From Ochotona curzoniae (taxonomy: Eukaryota > Chordata > Mammalia > Lagomorpha > Ochotonidae): DNA of 64,000 nucleotides. Below the pieces are notes generated by a model, which searched no databases, had not been told where the DNA came from, and saw nothing but the letters and a program-made list of their open reading frames with translations. Every line of letters starts with the position of its first letter. The stretch's first letter is position 1. The stretch spans positions 27,757,001 to 27,821,000 of the forward strand of contig NW_024465369.1 of NCBI RefSeq assembly GCF_017591425.1. The letters run 5' to 3'. This document shows positions 25,980 to 38,917 of the stretch, piece after piece. The position numbers and the translations under genes were made by a program.

Positions 25980-26640
25980 ATTGGCTGTGGCTATTTGTGT
26001 CTTCTGTGTTTCCAGATGAACTTTTGTATGATTTTTTTTTCCCGCTCTGCAAAGAATATTCTTGCTATTTTGATTGGAATTGCATTGAATATGTATATTG
26101 CTCTCAGTAATATGGATATTTTGATGATATACCAGAAAAATGGTGTATTTCTCTAATTTTGAAAGTCTTTTTAAATTTATTTTTTCAATGTTTTGTAATT
26201 TTTTCAAAGAGACGTTCCACATCTTTAGTTAGGTTTATTCCTAGGTATTTCAGTATCTTCTGTAATTTTGAAGGGTATCATAATGATTAGTTCTTTTTCA
26301 GCATTGGAGTTGTTTACATACGCTAGGGCTGTTGATTTCTATTCATTTGTTTTGTACCCTGCTACTTTACCAAACTCTCATATAAGTTCTCAGTCTCTTT
26401 ATTGATTCTTTTCGTTCTCCTTTATATAGAATCGCATTGTCTACAAACAGAGATAGATTGACTTCCTCTTTTCCAATTTGAATTCCCTTAGTTTCTTTTT
26501 CTTGTCTAATAGCACTTATGAGTACTTCCAGCACTCTGTAAAATAGAAGTGGTGATAATGGACATCCTTGTCTACTTCCAGATCTTAGTGGGAAAGCTTC
26601 CAATCTTTCCCCATTCACTATGATACTGACATTGTGTTTG
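25980..26640 (-). mobile_element. L1 ORF2 fragment, inverted 5' half of a twin-primed L1
   Basis: Read on the minus strand this is the reverse-transcriptase region of L1 ORF2: [20 protein letters not shown] at about 26560-26618, then [14 protein letters not shown], then the downstream thumb region near 26040-26110 (antisense ttgattggaattgcattgaa). The catalytic motif that is usually FADD reads FVDN, and stops occur, so it is dead. It abuts a plus-strand piece holding the next part of ORF2. That arrangement is the mark of twin priming during insertion. Confidence 0.85.
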
Positions 26641-26644
26641 GAGG

Positions 26645-27139
26645 GATAACAAACCCAGACCTTCGGACATATTGCAGGGTGGTAGTAATCAAGACAGCCT
26701 AGTACTGGTACACAAGCAGAGAGGAATATCAGTGGAGCAGAATAGAAACATCAGAAGGGAGCTCATACATGTACAACCACCTAATCTTTGACAAAAGAAC
26801 AAAAAACAACCCAGGGAAGAAAGAGGATCTCTTCAGTAAATGCTGTTGGGACAATTGGATAGCAGCCTGCAGAACCAAAAATACAAGATCCCCAAGTTTC
26901 ACCATACACAATCTAAATGGATAAAGGATTTAACCTACACCCAAAGCCATCAAACTTTTAGAAGAAAATGTAGGAAACTCTCTACAAGATATAGTCACAG
27001 GCAACAACTTCCTAGAAAAATCATCAAAAGCAAAGGTAGTCAAGACCTAAATAAACAAATGGGACTACATCAAACTAAGAAACTTCTGCACAGCAAAGGA
27101 AACATTCAACAAGGTAAAAAAAAAAAAAAAAGCAAATTG
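26645..27139 (+). mobile_element. L1 ORF2 fragment, 3' half of the twin-primed L1
   Basis: The plus strand encodes the C-terminal part of L1 ORF2 with stops: VVVIKTA, then [24 protein letters not shown], and [20 protein letters not shown]. It stops abruptly at an A-run (about 27116-27132) in mid ORF2, without the usual 3'UTR. This suggests early polyadenylation at an internal A-rich site or later loss of the 3' end. It pairs with the inverted segment at 25980-26640, leaving a gap of roughly 20 codons between the two halves. Confidence 0.85.
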
Positions 27140-27179
27140 TGTTTGAAAAGAAATAAAAAGATATGCATCTTTGTGGTAC

Positions 27180-28185
27180 AGAAAAGGTGCTCTGTTTGTA
27201 TAGTGTACGTGTGTAGAAAGAAGCTGTGGGATGGAATTAATCTACCCAGCTTCTTGTTCTAGGCTCCACAACTTTCAGCTGAGTAGGAGCAAAGTAGGGT
27301 TTGTGGTCAAGCCAGGGTTCCAGCAGAAGGTGAGCTCAGAGGACTGCCAAGCCAAGCTAGCAGAAAATGGTTCTGTGGTTTTATATGCATGGGTACGTAG
27401 AATTCTTCAGTTTCAAGTCTGGAGGAGAAATAACTAGTAAGCAGATTAAATACACAAGGTCCCAAAGGACAGAGTCATTAGAGGACCCAAAAAAGTTTTA
27501 CTGCTACCCAAATCCAAAAGTTTTCCCATTGAGAGGCTGAATGCAAGTTGGCAGGAGGGTTTTGGTAATTGGGTGAATGTTAAGGTTTGACCAGGTGCAT
27601 GTGAGGCCTAGGCCTAACTATCTCTTCACGTGGAGTACTAAAAGAGGTATCATAATGAAGGTGTGAAACTCTTTAAGAGAGACATTCCATTGATTCCCAT
27701 TACTTGGCAAGACTAAGAGGAGAGCTGGTATGAATAGGAGACTAGTACAGAATAGACAGTTTAACTTGCGATGTTGCTGACTTTAAGCCATCCCATCCGT
27801 ACACAGCTATGGTTGCTTTGGGAGCTGGGCAGAGTGAAGGGTTTCATAGCTTGTGACCTACAGTGGTTCAGACCCAAAAGTCCTTTGGCCTCTAGGTAGT
27901 TCTGTTTCCAGTGTCCTGGCTCTTGGTAGAGCTAACAGAGTTCTTGAAATCTGACTTCTGTCTGCACAATTTCCTGGCTTCCAACGTTGCAAGAAGGTAC
28001 TATTTGCGGGTGGACTGTCCTTGCAGGTCTTTTTGAGATCAGAGCATTGTATAGAGTCACATTAATGGGTCTCCTGCCTCCTACCTCACTCTTTCCCCTC
28101 TGGGTCTCTAAACAGTGGACCACAGAAGAGCCTATAGGATGCCAGGCAAGGGGAGGTTCAGTTTTAGCTCTAAACCTTTAATGGA
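27180..28185. other. Unclassified GC-richer segment right of the twin-primed L1
   Basis: About 1 kb, richer in G and C and nearly free of simple repeats, e.g. ttgacctacagtggttcag, cagtgtcctggctcttggta. No long open frame and no known protein motif. Possibly the other half of the element at 25425-25910. Confidence 0.35.
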
Positions 28186-29269
28186 CTGAGTGAGAAATTG
28201 GTAGTCAAAGGCACATTCTGACCATTTTTATTGTGAGAGAAGTCGATGCCCATGAGGAAGTAATTAGGCTCCTTGCTCTTTTATATGAGGGCAGGTGTTA
28301 TTACAGAAAAAAGTTAGCCATAACTTTTATAAGGTCTGGAGATCAAACTGTACATTCTGAGAATCCTTCAGAGTCTTGGAGTACAGGAGAAATGAAGGAA
28401 TGAGACTGTGCTACCAAACTGCTTACTCTCAGGAACAGTATCAAGTGAAAATTGTGAAATAACTCCAGAAAAAATTTACCCAAAGGTCTGATGTCTGCTA
28501 TATACTTGAGACAAAAGTGCATGTTTACAATTACCATCTTAAATTATACTTAAATTACTTAAGAAACCAAAATATTTATAATTTTTACTGAACTGTAGAA
28601 ACTAAATTGTACGCTAAAGAGAACAATGAGAATATGACATGAACAACTTGTTTGATTAGCAAACCTGTGTACAAATGCATCCGTGACTTAAAGTATTTTT
28701 AAAACAAGCTATTTAGAGTAACATGAACCAAAAAGGTTTTTGTGCTAATTTAGCAATCTTATTTAAATCTGTCTATGCATAAATTAAAACAAAGCTGTTA
28801 ATATTTTAGCACTTAGACATAGAGCCTATACACATATAAGAACATACATTACAGGACAGAACAATAAATCAGTTTCAGCAAGTTTAAGATCTTTAAATAC
28901 TTTTTAAATCAATTGACTAGAATTACTTCCTGTTTTTAGTAACATGCAAGCATAGGAACTGGTCACTACCACAACATCAAATTCCATGATTCATACAGTT
29001 TTCGTCTTGCCTGGCAATATGGAATTAGTAGATACAGTCCCTTTTTGCTTCTTTAGCGATATACTTCTTTCCTTTGGATTCCAGCACAGCACATGATCTT
29101 TACTCTTATCTTTTCACAGTCAGTTCACAATTATTTTATTCTTTCCAAATTTCATTACTTAGAAATACCTCTGGTTCCTTCAATTCTTTTTTATCCGATC
29201 CCACTCAATAATGTCGATTAAAATGACCTATAGATAATGATGGTAGTCACAAGTTCGTATCTAGTTTCT
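28186..29269. other. Unassigned intronic DNA
   Basis: AT-rich, with no gene or repeat recognised. Confidence 0.45.
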
Positions 29270-29430
29270 GATGGAGTGCCTCACTGCTGGTCCCAACCTG
29301 CCTTTAGTGGAGCTCATGCAGGTATTTGAAGAATGAACCAAATGACAGAACTCTTTTTCTCTGTCCCTTCCTTTCTCTATCACTCTTTCTTTCAAATAAA
29401 ATAAATAAATCTTTAAAATAAATAAAGTTG
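29270..29430 (+). mobile_element. C-SINE 3' part in sense orientation
   Basis: Ends in the classic tail: CT-rich cctttctctatcactctttc followed by aaataaaataaataaatctt. The head is worn. Confidence 0.75.
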
Positions 29431-29539
29431 AAGATAAAGATCCCCAAAATACTAATTAATTCATTTCACCTATTATTTATCTCCCTCAAAATATATCATG
29501 TTTTTAAAATTAAGTTAAATATATTTAACTAAGTTAAAT

Positions 29540-29660
29540 ATAATTTAATTTGAGAGGCAGAGAGAATGCATGCCCACATATGATGGCTAATATATGAACT
29601 ATCCACAACAGTCAAACCTAAGTATTGAATCCAGGTAGCTATAATGTGGGAGGAAGCCAT
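29540..29660 (-). mobile_element. C-SINE fragment
   Basis: aatttgagaggcagagaga then cacaacagtcaaaccta; only the tail-proximal third remains. Confidence 0.45.
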
Positions 29661-29760
29661 AAAAACCTTATATTCAAAATTTTCTTTGTGCTTATAAATC
29701 TGGTAGCAAATAGCCCTTTTTACATTAAGTTTTAAATTTTTTTCATAATGAGGCATGTGG

Positions 29761-31049
29761 TATACAGTTTAATTTGTCTGATACCTTGTCAACAGGCACA
29801 TATAGCCCATATCAGGGCTCAAAAGACTATAATAGTCTTCTTTGCTTAAAATAAGAAGAAAATAAGAAATTGTTATTGCATGTAAAATTATGCTAAATTT
29901 TGAGTTCAGTGTCTAGAAATAGGGTTATATTGTAATGCAGTGATAGAAATAAAAATTCATTTTTTATTTCCCATTAGTGGTTTTCAAGAGTTAAAGACAG
30001 AGTGAGATAATTGTAACAAGAGACAGCCTGGCCCACAAATGAAAAATTAATTCTGAATACCCCCTTATTTTTTTGGAAAATGCTTCCAGTGTAAAAATAG
30101 AGCTTTCTCCTATCTTTGATATAAGTATTTAACACACAAATCAGTGTGTTTTGTTACATGATATGAATTTGCTTTGATACAGACCTCATTGTATAGGACA
30201 GTTCCTATTATTTCTCTTTCACAAACATTATTTAATAATTCATAGAGATATGTGGTATTCATTACATTAACATCTGAATATCCTCCATATTCTCTTTGGG
30301 GTCATGGATATAATTTATGTCATTAATACATTTGTGTATGATATCATTTTGGCATTACTATTTTTTATCTTACTTAGTTGTATTACTTGGTATATAATTT
30401 TGCTGAGTTGTTGCAAGTTTTATTTAAAATTTTTACATCTAACTTTTTGATACTTGGAAGAACTAGATTTGCAAAATGTAAAATTGTTTCTACATAATTT
30501 CAGTGTTTATTTCATAGCACATATCAACTCATCTAAATATTTTATTGCTGTTTTGAAGTACTTACATATATTGTTTTAATTAATTTTCTTAGCGATGTTT
30601 TTTCTATTTCAGTCATCATTTTTGAGAATTGTATTTTTATAGACATGAGGATTTCACAGAAAATGTCAAAGATTTGAACAAAGTTTTACATAGGAAATTT
30701 CATCTTTGCTTTTTTGTTATTGACATTTTCCTCATTTTCTAAATATATACTTGTCTTTCCTCTTTAATGTGAAACTTGATACAGATTTTTCTATTTTATT
30801 GTTTATTTCAAATAGTCACCTCAAATATGACTCCTAATTATCCTTTATATAACTTAGTTGATTTATTGGTTCCTAAATTTCTATAATAGTAGGAAACATC
30901 AGTATTATGACTCTGATTACTTTTTAAATTAAGAATAAACTCTTTGAAAAGAGTTTTTACCCCCAGTTTCTAGTCAGTTGTTAGAATTTTAGCAAGTTCC
31001 ATAAATTTAGTGTAATGTGGTAAATGAACATGGGAGAGATTCATCAATT
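29761..31049. other. Unassigned very AT-rich DNA
   Basis: No gene seen; old LINE remains are possible. Confidence 0.4.
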
Positions 31050-32000
31050 CACCCCCTAACTCACCACCTTCTATAATTTGCATCTTCACTTGTTTGTTTT
31101 ATCTCCTTGCTGCCTTATGTATGTGTGTGCTTGTGTTTTAGTTGATGTTTTGCTTCCTTGTTGCTATGTAATTGAATTTAACACATTATGGGAAAAATGT
31201 ATTCTCTCTAGGGTATATACTTGTTAGAATAATAACTTGCTACAATAACAGTGATAGCTATTTCATTAATGTGTGTATTAGCTTTATTTTTGCAACTTGA
31301 TCTATCAAATATCAGCAAAAATATATTCAAACAGGTTGAATTAATAACTGCCATAACAATGCATTACTATTAGCTTTATGACTAGTATATCTTTATTGGA
31401 AAATTTATCTACATCATTACCTTAATTATCCATTTATTTTATCTAAAATATGTCTTGTCTATAATTTTTGTTTGTATTTGTCTGGTATATTTTGGCCCAC
31501 TTTTTATTTTTAATTTTGGTAATTTGTTCCATGCTTCTTTCAGATAAACAGCATCTGCTCAACTTTTGCATTATGATCTAATTTGGTACTTTCATTAACA
31601 TGAATCAACCCATCCTCAATTTATTATTGTAAATGTTACAGATAGTTGATATTTTCTGATAGCTTTTTCATGATTTCTATTTTAATCCTCATTGTTTTTT
31701 TCCGATTTGCTTCTTGGGTTATAGAAAAAAAAAATAGGGGTTATTTTTCCTTTTTTTCCTCCCTTTATTTTTGGTAGTTGTTTGTAATGCATCTATTACC
31801 TTGTTTCATTTTGCTTTTGTAAGATAATTTGTCAGCATCACTAATGAAACATTTTATAGTATAAAGATTTATTTATACTATAAAATGTTGATTATTTCTT
31901 TTCTGGTCTATTTCCTCATTATGTTTCATTCTAAATTCCATATATTTGCATTTCCTTCCGTTTTCATTGGCTTACCTACATCTGAAAAAGTGTGCCTATG
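31050..32000 (-). mobile_element. Probable ancient L1 (L1M-like), antisense
   Basis: A very AT-rich stretch. Parts such as ttctttcagataaacagcat, gtctggtatattttggccca and ttcttgggttatag recall the antisense ORF2 of old L1M families. The decay is too strong for a firm family call, and its limits are uncertain. Confidence 0.4.
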
Positions 32001-32337
32001 GCATGTGCAGATCTTCCTTACCAAGTTTCCAGCAGTGATAGATATGTTCCATCCCCAACTCTATTCCAATTATGTAATATTCTTTTCATTTGAATCTAAC
32101 AGAAGAGTGACAGGTTAGATGCCTGTGATCCAGTGATTCTTTTATCCAAAGGAAAATGCTTAAAACTTTCAGATATCTTATGAATAAAAATACAATATAA
32201 GGGAAGCATTAACTAACTCCAATTAGTACATTTTTAAATTTTCTTATTAAAAGCAATTATTTTTAATCATCTTTTAGCTTAAATGACTTTCTGATTAAAA
32301 TTTTCTTCATTTCGTTTTGTTTGATTATTACTAGTTT

Positions 32338-32650
32338 CAATATTTATTTGCTCATTTATTTGAAAATCAGAGTTACAGATAGCGAGAACAAAGAGATCTT
32401 TCATTTACTATTTCACTCCCTAGATTACTGTGACCTCCATGCCTGGGTCAGGAACCAGGTGCTTGCCCAGGTTTCCCACAACAATGGCAGATTTCCAAGC
32501 ATTTCATTTAGGCCTTCTTGAGCTGCTTTTCCTAGGCTGTTTGCCAGGAGCTGGATCAGAAGTGGAGCAGCTGGCACATGAACCAGTGCCCACATGGGAT
32601 GGCAGTTTTGCAGGCAGTGGTCCCCATCGGCTATGTCACAATGCAGGCCC
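32338..32650 (-). mobile_element. C-SINE
   Basis: tatttatttgctcatttatt, ctccatgcctgggtcagga, gtgcccacatgggatggcag, and an end at acaatgcaggccc. Confidence 0.75.
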
Positions 32651-32930
32651 TGGTTTTATTACTGAGAAGCAGAGAGACCCAGGGGAAGGTAGAAAGACGA
32701 TAGAGTGCTGACATACTGGTTCTCTTCCCAAGTTCTCACCAAGTGCTGGGATTGGGAGCCACGCATGAAATTCAGATTTTCCATGAATGTTACAGGGACC
32801 CAGCTACTTAAGGCACTGCTGTTGTGACTAAGGGTTTGCACAGGCAGGAAACTAGACCCAGGACCTGGAACCAGGTATCAAACACAGACATTCTGATATG
32901 GGATATGGGTATATTAACTACAAATGGGAC
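32651..32930 (-). mobile_element. C-SINE, directly abutting the previous copy
   Basis: GA-rich start, gtgctgggattgggagccac, gaaccaggtatcaaacacag and attctgatatgggatatg. Tandem insertion of two minus-oriented SINEs. Confidence 0.65.
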
Positions 32931-33350
32931 AAAATATTTTCAAACCATATTCATGATTAAGTGGCTGTTGTCCAAAGTACACAAGTAATTTTAAAAATCC
33001 AAATAACAACACAACAAATAACCAAATCTAAAAATGAGCTAAGTTTATGAGTGGATGTTTGAAAAATAAGATATACAAAGACCAATAAGTGAATGAAAAA
33101 AATTCAACATCCCTAGTCATCAAGGAATTTGAAATCATATTGATCTATAATCTCATATGTGTTCAGATGACCATACCAAAAAAAAAAAAGACAAATGATA
33201 ACAAGTGCTGGAGAAGATATGAAAAAGGAACCCTGTGCATTGTTGATGGGAATGTAAATTAGTACAATCATTCTGGAAAACTCTGAAGTGTTCTCAAAGA
33301 TGTTTAATTAAAATTCCCCAAAACCAGCATTCCTTTTTTAGGTACCAAGA
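32930..33350 (+). mobile_element. Worn L1 ORF2 3'-end fragment
   Basis: Pieces follow the order of the L1 ORF2 C-terminus: aaacaacccaa-like repeats, then accaataagtgaatgaaaa, catccctagtcatcaaggaa, gataacaagtgctggaga, and ttgttgatgggaatgtaaat. There are many stops and indels. Confidence 0.7.
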
Positions 33351-33475
33351 ACATTAAATCAATATATCGAACAGGTATCTACAGTCCTATATTCTTTGAA
33401 GTATTATGTGCATTAAATCAATGTCTGGGCTTCTGTCTGTGGTATGCTGGGGTTTATGGGGCAGGCAGCACTGGG

Positions 33476-33890
33476 TTGGTGTTGCCCTGGAGAGCAAGCA
33501 GTTCCTGATGGAGCTGACCTGGCTCTTGCAGAATTTACATTTGTGGACATCACCTTCAAGAAAGATGACAGTTGAATAAAATCCATTGCAGTGAACCATT
33601 CTGTAAAAGACTTTGAGCTATTTAACAGAAAGTATCTGCTGAGAGCTACTGATGGAAAAAAAGAAGCTTGGCCTGGTGGCAAGCTCCAAAAAAGTATGTT
33701 TCAGATAGCCTATTCAAACCTGTTGAGTGCTCACATGGATGAACTCAATAAGGGAGACAGAAACAGAAAGGGCAAAAAGATCAAAGCAACACAACGTGAG
33801 GCACTGAATCTCCTCATTTTATGAACTAAGCACTGAATTGTTTGTCTTCTTTTGCTTTTTCCTTTTGACTACAAAGCTAGATTTCTGGCT
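33476..33890 (+). pseudogene. Processed pseudogene resembling SRP14 (signal recognition particle 14 kDa protein)
   Basis: The parent protein pairs with SRP9 to bind the Alu domain of 7SL RNA and pause translation. The copy is recognised by pieces in order: an ALESKQFLMELTWL-like N-terminus (33485-33530), RATDGKK (about 33640-33660), then FQIAYSNLLSAHMDELNKGD (33701-33760) and a lysine-rich tail. The start is TTG instead of ATG at 33476. Two extra bases follow within the first codons, a stop lies near 33574, and the middle is scrambled, so it cannot make the protein. There are no introns, which marks it as a retrocopy made by L1 machinery. The part after about 33790 may be 3'UTR. A worn L1 piece lies directly upstream. 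No target-site duplication was found. Confidence 0.72.
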
Positions 33891-34371
33891 CCTAAAAGCT
33901 ACTGTTTTCATATCATTAAATATGTCTATCAGCAGGTGCTTACTCTTATTCATTTCGCTACCCTGTTTTCATGCTTCTGGCAATCACTACCAATTCTAGA
34001 ATGTAATGAATGATAGGTTTTAGCTCCTTAGTTACTGAAATTGAACTTGACAATTTTCTAAAGTTATACTCTGTGGGACAAACATAAACAGTGAAGATCT
34101 CAGTGTTGTCCTCATTCCCTAACAAGGTCAGTAATGTCTTTGAGGCAGATACTTCCGTTGATGTCCACCTAATTCTCATACCTGTCTTGCTTTGCTTTGT
34201 TTCCTCTGTCTGGGCAAAACCATGTCCTTTTCCGGCTTGGCCTGGGGTCATGATTTCCTCTTCCAGATTGACTATCTTCTTTCCCTAAGCCTGTCTGGAA
34301 ATTGCAGGGTAAGCAAACATTGCATCAACAAAAAAGCCTTTGTAATTTCCTCATCCCTCAACACCTGGTAT

Positions 34372-34708
34372 CTCTCTCTCCCTCTGTTTAAGATTTATCT
34401 ATTTTTATTGGAAAGGCAGATATACAGAGAGGAGAGACAGAGAGGAAGATCTGCTGTTTGATGGTTCACTCCCCAAGCAGCTGCAATGGCTGGAGCTGAG
34501 CCAAACCAAAGCCAGGAGCCTGGAGTTCTTCTGGGTCTCCCATGCAGGTGCAGGGTCCCAAGGCTTTGGACCGACCTTGATGGTTTTCCCAGGCCACAGG
34601 CAGGGAACGGGATCGGAAGCGGGGCCACGGGGATTAGAACTAGAGCCCACATGGGATCCTGGTGCTTTCAAGGTGAGGACCTTAACCACTATGCTATTGT
34701 GCTGGGCC
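34372..34708 (-). mobile_element. Young C-SINE with target-site duplication
   Basis: Full-length copy (tttattggaaaggcagatat to ttgtgctgggcc). Flanked by caacacctggtat at 34359-34371 and 34709-34721. Confidence 0.95.
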
Positions 34709-35154
34709 CAACACCTGGTATTTCTTATAAACAGTAAATGATACGGAATAATTAATCTTTCCCCAAGTCAGGTTCCATGAATTACTGTCCTGCATCTGTC
34801 ACTTGCTTCCCATGACTGTTGAAATCTTAGCAATTTGTAACATGTAAGTGTATATTAATTTGAATTTTCATGTAAATTACAATGTGTAACATTTTCCAGT
34901 GCCTCCAGAGTCAACCACTGTTCAGATTTACATTATCATAACTTTGTTTCATCTGCTCAACAACTTCACACAAATGAAATTAAATGTTTCCTTTTTTATG
35001 TCATCTCCTAACACCATTTTTAGTGATTTTGTTCATTTTGCTCTTACATGAGTGTAAGTGGTTCATAATTTTGTTTTGCATAGAAGTACTGCTGACCTTC
35101 CCTATCCATGTACTGAAACTGAAACTGAAAATATTCTAACTGTACTTGTACTGA

Positions 35155-35280
35155 TCATGTACAAATTTGCTATTTATTTGAAAGACAGAGAGATTATGGA
35201 AGAAAAAGAGCTGAAGAGCTCCTTTCTGTTAGTTAAACCCCCAAATTCCCACAATGACAATATTTGGCTTGGGGTGTGAT
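35155..35280 (-). mobile_element. C-SINE fragment
   Basis: gctatttatttgaaagacag then a short stretch to acaatatttggcttgggg; truncated. Confidence 0.5.
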
Positions 35281-38200
35281 TCCACGGTGCCACGCTGAGA
35301 ATACCATCTTCAGGCACTCATGGAACATGCACTGTGTTAAGCCATAAAATAAGTCTCAATTAACTTCAAATGATATTGACCACAATGGAATTAAGTCAGC
35401 AACTAATAAGACATCTAGAAACTGCACCCCCACCCTTTTATGAGCTTAAGCAACCCGCAGATAAATTATTAATCCATGAAGCAAACAAGAACTCATGGGG
35501 AAAATTAGAAAATATTTCATATTGAATAATAGTTGGAATAAGACATGCTTAAATACATGTTGGCTCAATCTTTTAAATGTTTTGTTGAATCAGGAATTCA
35601 TTGATCACACTGGTATTTTATTCCTTAAAAAAAAAATGATGTGGAGGATGAGCAGAAAAGCAGCCTGCTGGCTGACTTTTAGCAACCATTCTCCTATCAG
35701 TCAATGTTTTCCTTCTACCACAATTATAAAGAAGTCATTGAATCTGGTTAATTCTTGAGATGAACATATTTTGGCAGTTTGATCCTGATTAATCCTAGAT
35801 AATGGTGTGTGCGATGCTTCCACTTCTATTCAATACAGTGTTAGTGAAGAGTCTGGATTGTGTTAATATTGACAGATCATAAGTCAAGAATATATTATAT
35901 GGTGATTAAAGAGTTGAACAGGCAACCAGGGAAGTTGTGAAATCTCTGTTATGAGATATGAGACCAAACCATCTGTGTCTGATTTTATGTTAATACTTAA
36001 TGAATATAAGAACCCTGACTAAATGATCTCTCTCTCCCCCTCCAGTTTTAGCTCTCACTCTCTCTCTTCCTCTTCTTCTCAACCAAAGGAAAATAACACA
36101 GTTCACTATTTGTGATCATGATTTGGACTTTTCAAAACTGTGTGAGTCATTTCTTGCCCTTTCATGATTTCTACATAATGAGGCTTTGCTTTTACAGATC
36201 AGTCTTTGCTTTTAATCATTTCACCATATTTTGTTTGGTTGGGAATGATAATAAAAAAGAAAAACGTCATGGATGACAATCAACTTAGTAATACATACGT
36301 GAAAAGTAAATGACCATTTTATTGGAGGAATTCCTGAGCTTTCTCCCAGTTTTGATTTTCCAGGCTGCTTTTTCCCCCTGTATTTATCTTCAGATGAAAT
36401 GTGTGCAGTAATATGGTGGGGTGAAAAAGGAATCTGACATGTACGGGCTTCCTTATCTGTATACATGGATAAAGATGTTTAAAATTTAGCCATGTTCAAG
36501 TATCAGATGCATGAAGACCTATAGGGATAACTTAAATCTAGAACGCAAGAGATGCTTTTATTTAGTCCCTTCATCACTTGTTCTACAAGCAAAACTTGCT
36601 CTTTAACAACATTAAAGAAGAAAATGAGTTAGTTGAGTAATAGTACTTTACAGTTCAAAAACATCTTATTTCTCACCTAAATTGTCTTCTGTTTCATCAG
36701 GTTAATTTTCAGATAAGCTTTGTGTTCAGGAAATCACCATCCTTCAAAAGTGTGGTGGTGCAAAGAGACACTTGGACAGACATCATGCAAAGTCAGATAA
36801 ATTCTGGCATTTTATGGCAACTCTACAGAGCATATGGGAAGCAAAATTTAGCACACGGATATTGGGACAGCACATTTAGCACTTAATATTCTCCTCTCAT
36901 TAAGCATACTGGCATTCTTGGAGAATTTCCTTCATGGATAAGGTTGTATTATTCTATTTTATAACCACAAGAATATTTCTGTTGATTCATCTCAGCGACT
37001 GTGTTTATCAACCTGTTTTCCACCATCTTTTACCCCTGACAGCTATCAATTTGTGGTACATTTGTATATTATTCTTGTTACTTATAATATATGTAGATAT
37101 AATTGAAATTTGAATTTTATAGTATATGTGACATTTTGAGAGTTTTTTTTCACTGACTCAGAAACTTTTGAGATATACCCCAAAAGTTATATATATTAGT
37201 CTGGTTACTTTTATAAATGAGTAGATTTGCATGAACATAGAATGAATAGAGTGCACATGAACATAGTAAAACAGGTTTGTAGTGACACCTGTTTCGCAGA
37301 TACATTATTTTGTTGCTACTGCCTATTTTAAAAACTGTATCATGGTCAAAAAGAATTTCCCTTATCTTTTATGATTTAAAATAGTTTGTAAGGCATTAGC
37401 AGTAGGCAACATTTTGCCTTGTTCGCTTCTCTGATTCTGGCTGCTAAATTTGGCTGCTGTGCTCTCCATATCCGTAAAGCTGTTCTTGGGTCCACCCTAC
37501 ATGCAGCTAGTTTGGGGTTTTTCCGGGTAGCCTAGGCATAGCTATCCTGCCTTTATGATCTCCTTCTGTGCTTGGACTAGGGCCATTGCTAGGCAATGAA
37601 CTTGCTCGGGGAATGTGTGTGTGTGTGTGTGTGTTGTGTATTTCATTTCAGGTGCGATTGCTGCTTCTCAGGGTCTAGCTTGGGCTATGATCTTGACATT
37701 TATGTCACAGGTGTCACTGATGAGCCTGCTGAGACACCAGATGGCAGGCCTAACTGAAGTTGGCAGCATCTGCTGTTATATTCACTGTTCCTGCTACCTG
37801 TTCTACTTTCTTCTTCCTATTGATGTGCCTTGTGCTGTCATTGCATTTGTTCAATGCTATTTACCTTTCCAAATGTGAATGCTTTTCCAGAACTCTCAAC
37901 TCTTTCATTCTTCTTGGAAACCAGACCCTTGGGTGGGTTCGTGACTTGACAAGCTTTCTCAACTTCCTTCAATCATTTTACTTAAATATCATTTCTACAA
38001 CGTAACTCTCATTGATCATCCTGCTTTGTAATCACTCTAATTTTTCTTTTTTCCTTTTGTCATTTTTTCCATAGTAATAATAGTGCCTATCAAATTGTGT
38101 ATTTGACTTATTTGTACCTTAGCTTCATCCATTCACTCATTCAGATATAATGGACTATAAGGACAGCAAGCACTTACCTGGTTTTATCTCATTGGTTCTT

Positions 38201-38917
38201 TATACTGTCTCAAGTGTTGGGATTGATCCTGACTCCTAGCAGGCACTTACATTTGTTTAAAAAAGTAGCCTACTATGTCTATTGGACATTTTCTTGCTGT
38301 GTCTTTTATAATCCTCATGGCAATCTTTGCTCACAAAATTCACAAATAGAACATAATGAAGTAAAGATGCAAACTAGTCATATTTAGTTCCAAAGTTGCT
38401 ACCTTTGTTTTGGAAGTATGCCCCAATCAAATAGTGGTAAGTAAGGGAGAGCTGTACAAAAATAAATGCTGCTATATAAATAAGGTGCAAGTAGAAACTG
38501 TAATCCAAAAATACTTGATTAAAATAACAGATCTGTAAACGAGCTCCCTAAAAAACAAAACCAGCTCCAAAGGAGGGAATTACAAAGTTATTTAGAGCCA
38601 CAACACTGTTAAATGCCTAGACCTCTGAATCAACTCATTTAAATTTTAAAACTGTGTCTGCACCCATATTTTAACATATTTGCTGAAAGTGTATTTGCAA
38701 CATAAGCCAAAAAAAGACAAATGGATTTATTTAAGATGATGAAATAGGTCCAGAAGGTTTCCAGATCATACCCTTGATTGTTTTTCTTACAGTTCAGTGA
38801 ACTGTAATTAACTATGATTTAAAAGTGAATATGTTTTATTGGCAAGATTCTTTCTTCTTGTCTCCTTCTTTGATACTTTCAAATTTATTTATTTATTCAT
38901 TTATGCACTCACTTTTA
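35281..38917. other. Unassigned intronic DNA
   Basis: No gene seen. Contains a (TG)n at 37613-37634, a GC-richer unassigned piece at about 37420-37610, a CT-rich run at 36030-36080 and a possible L2 remnant near 38140-38240. Confidence 0.45.

Noticed and set aside
26840..27262. 140-codon plus-strand frame
   Set aside because: Out-of-frame reading of the L1 ORF2 3' half and the A-run.
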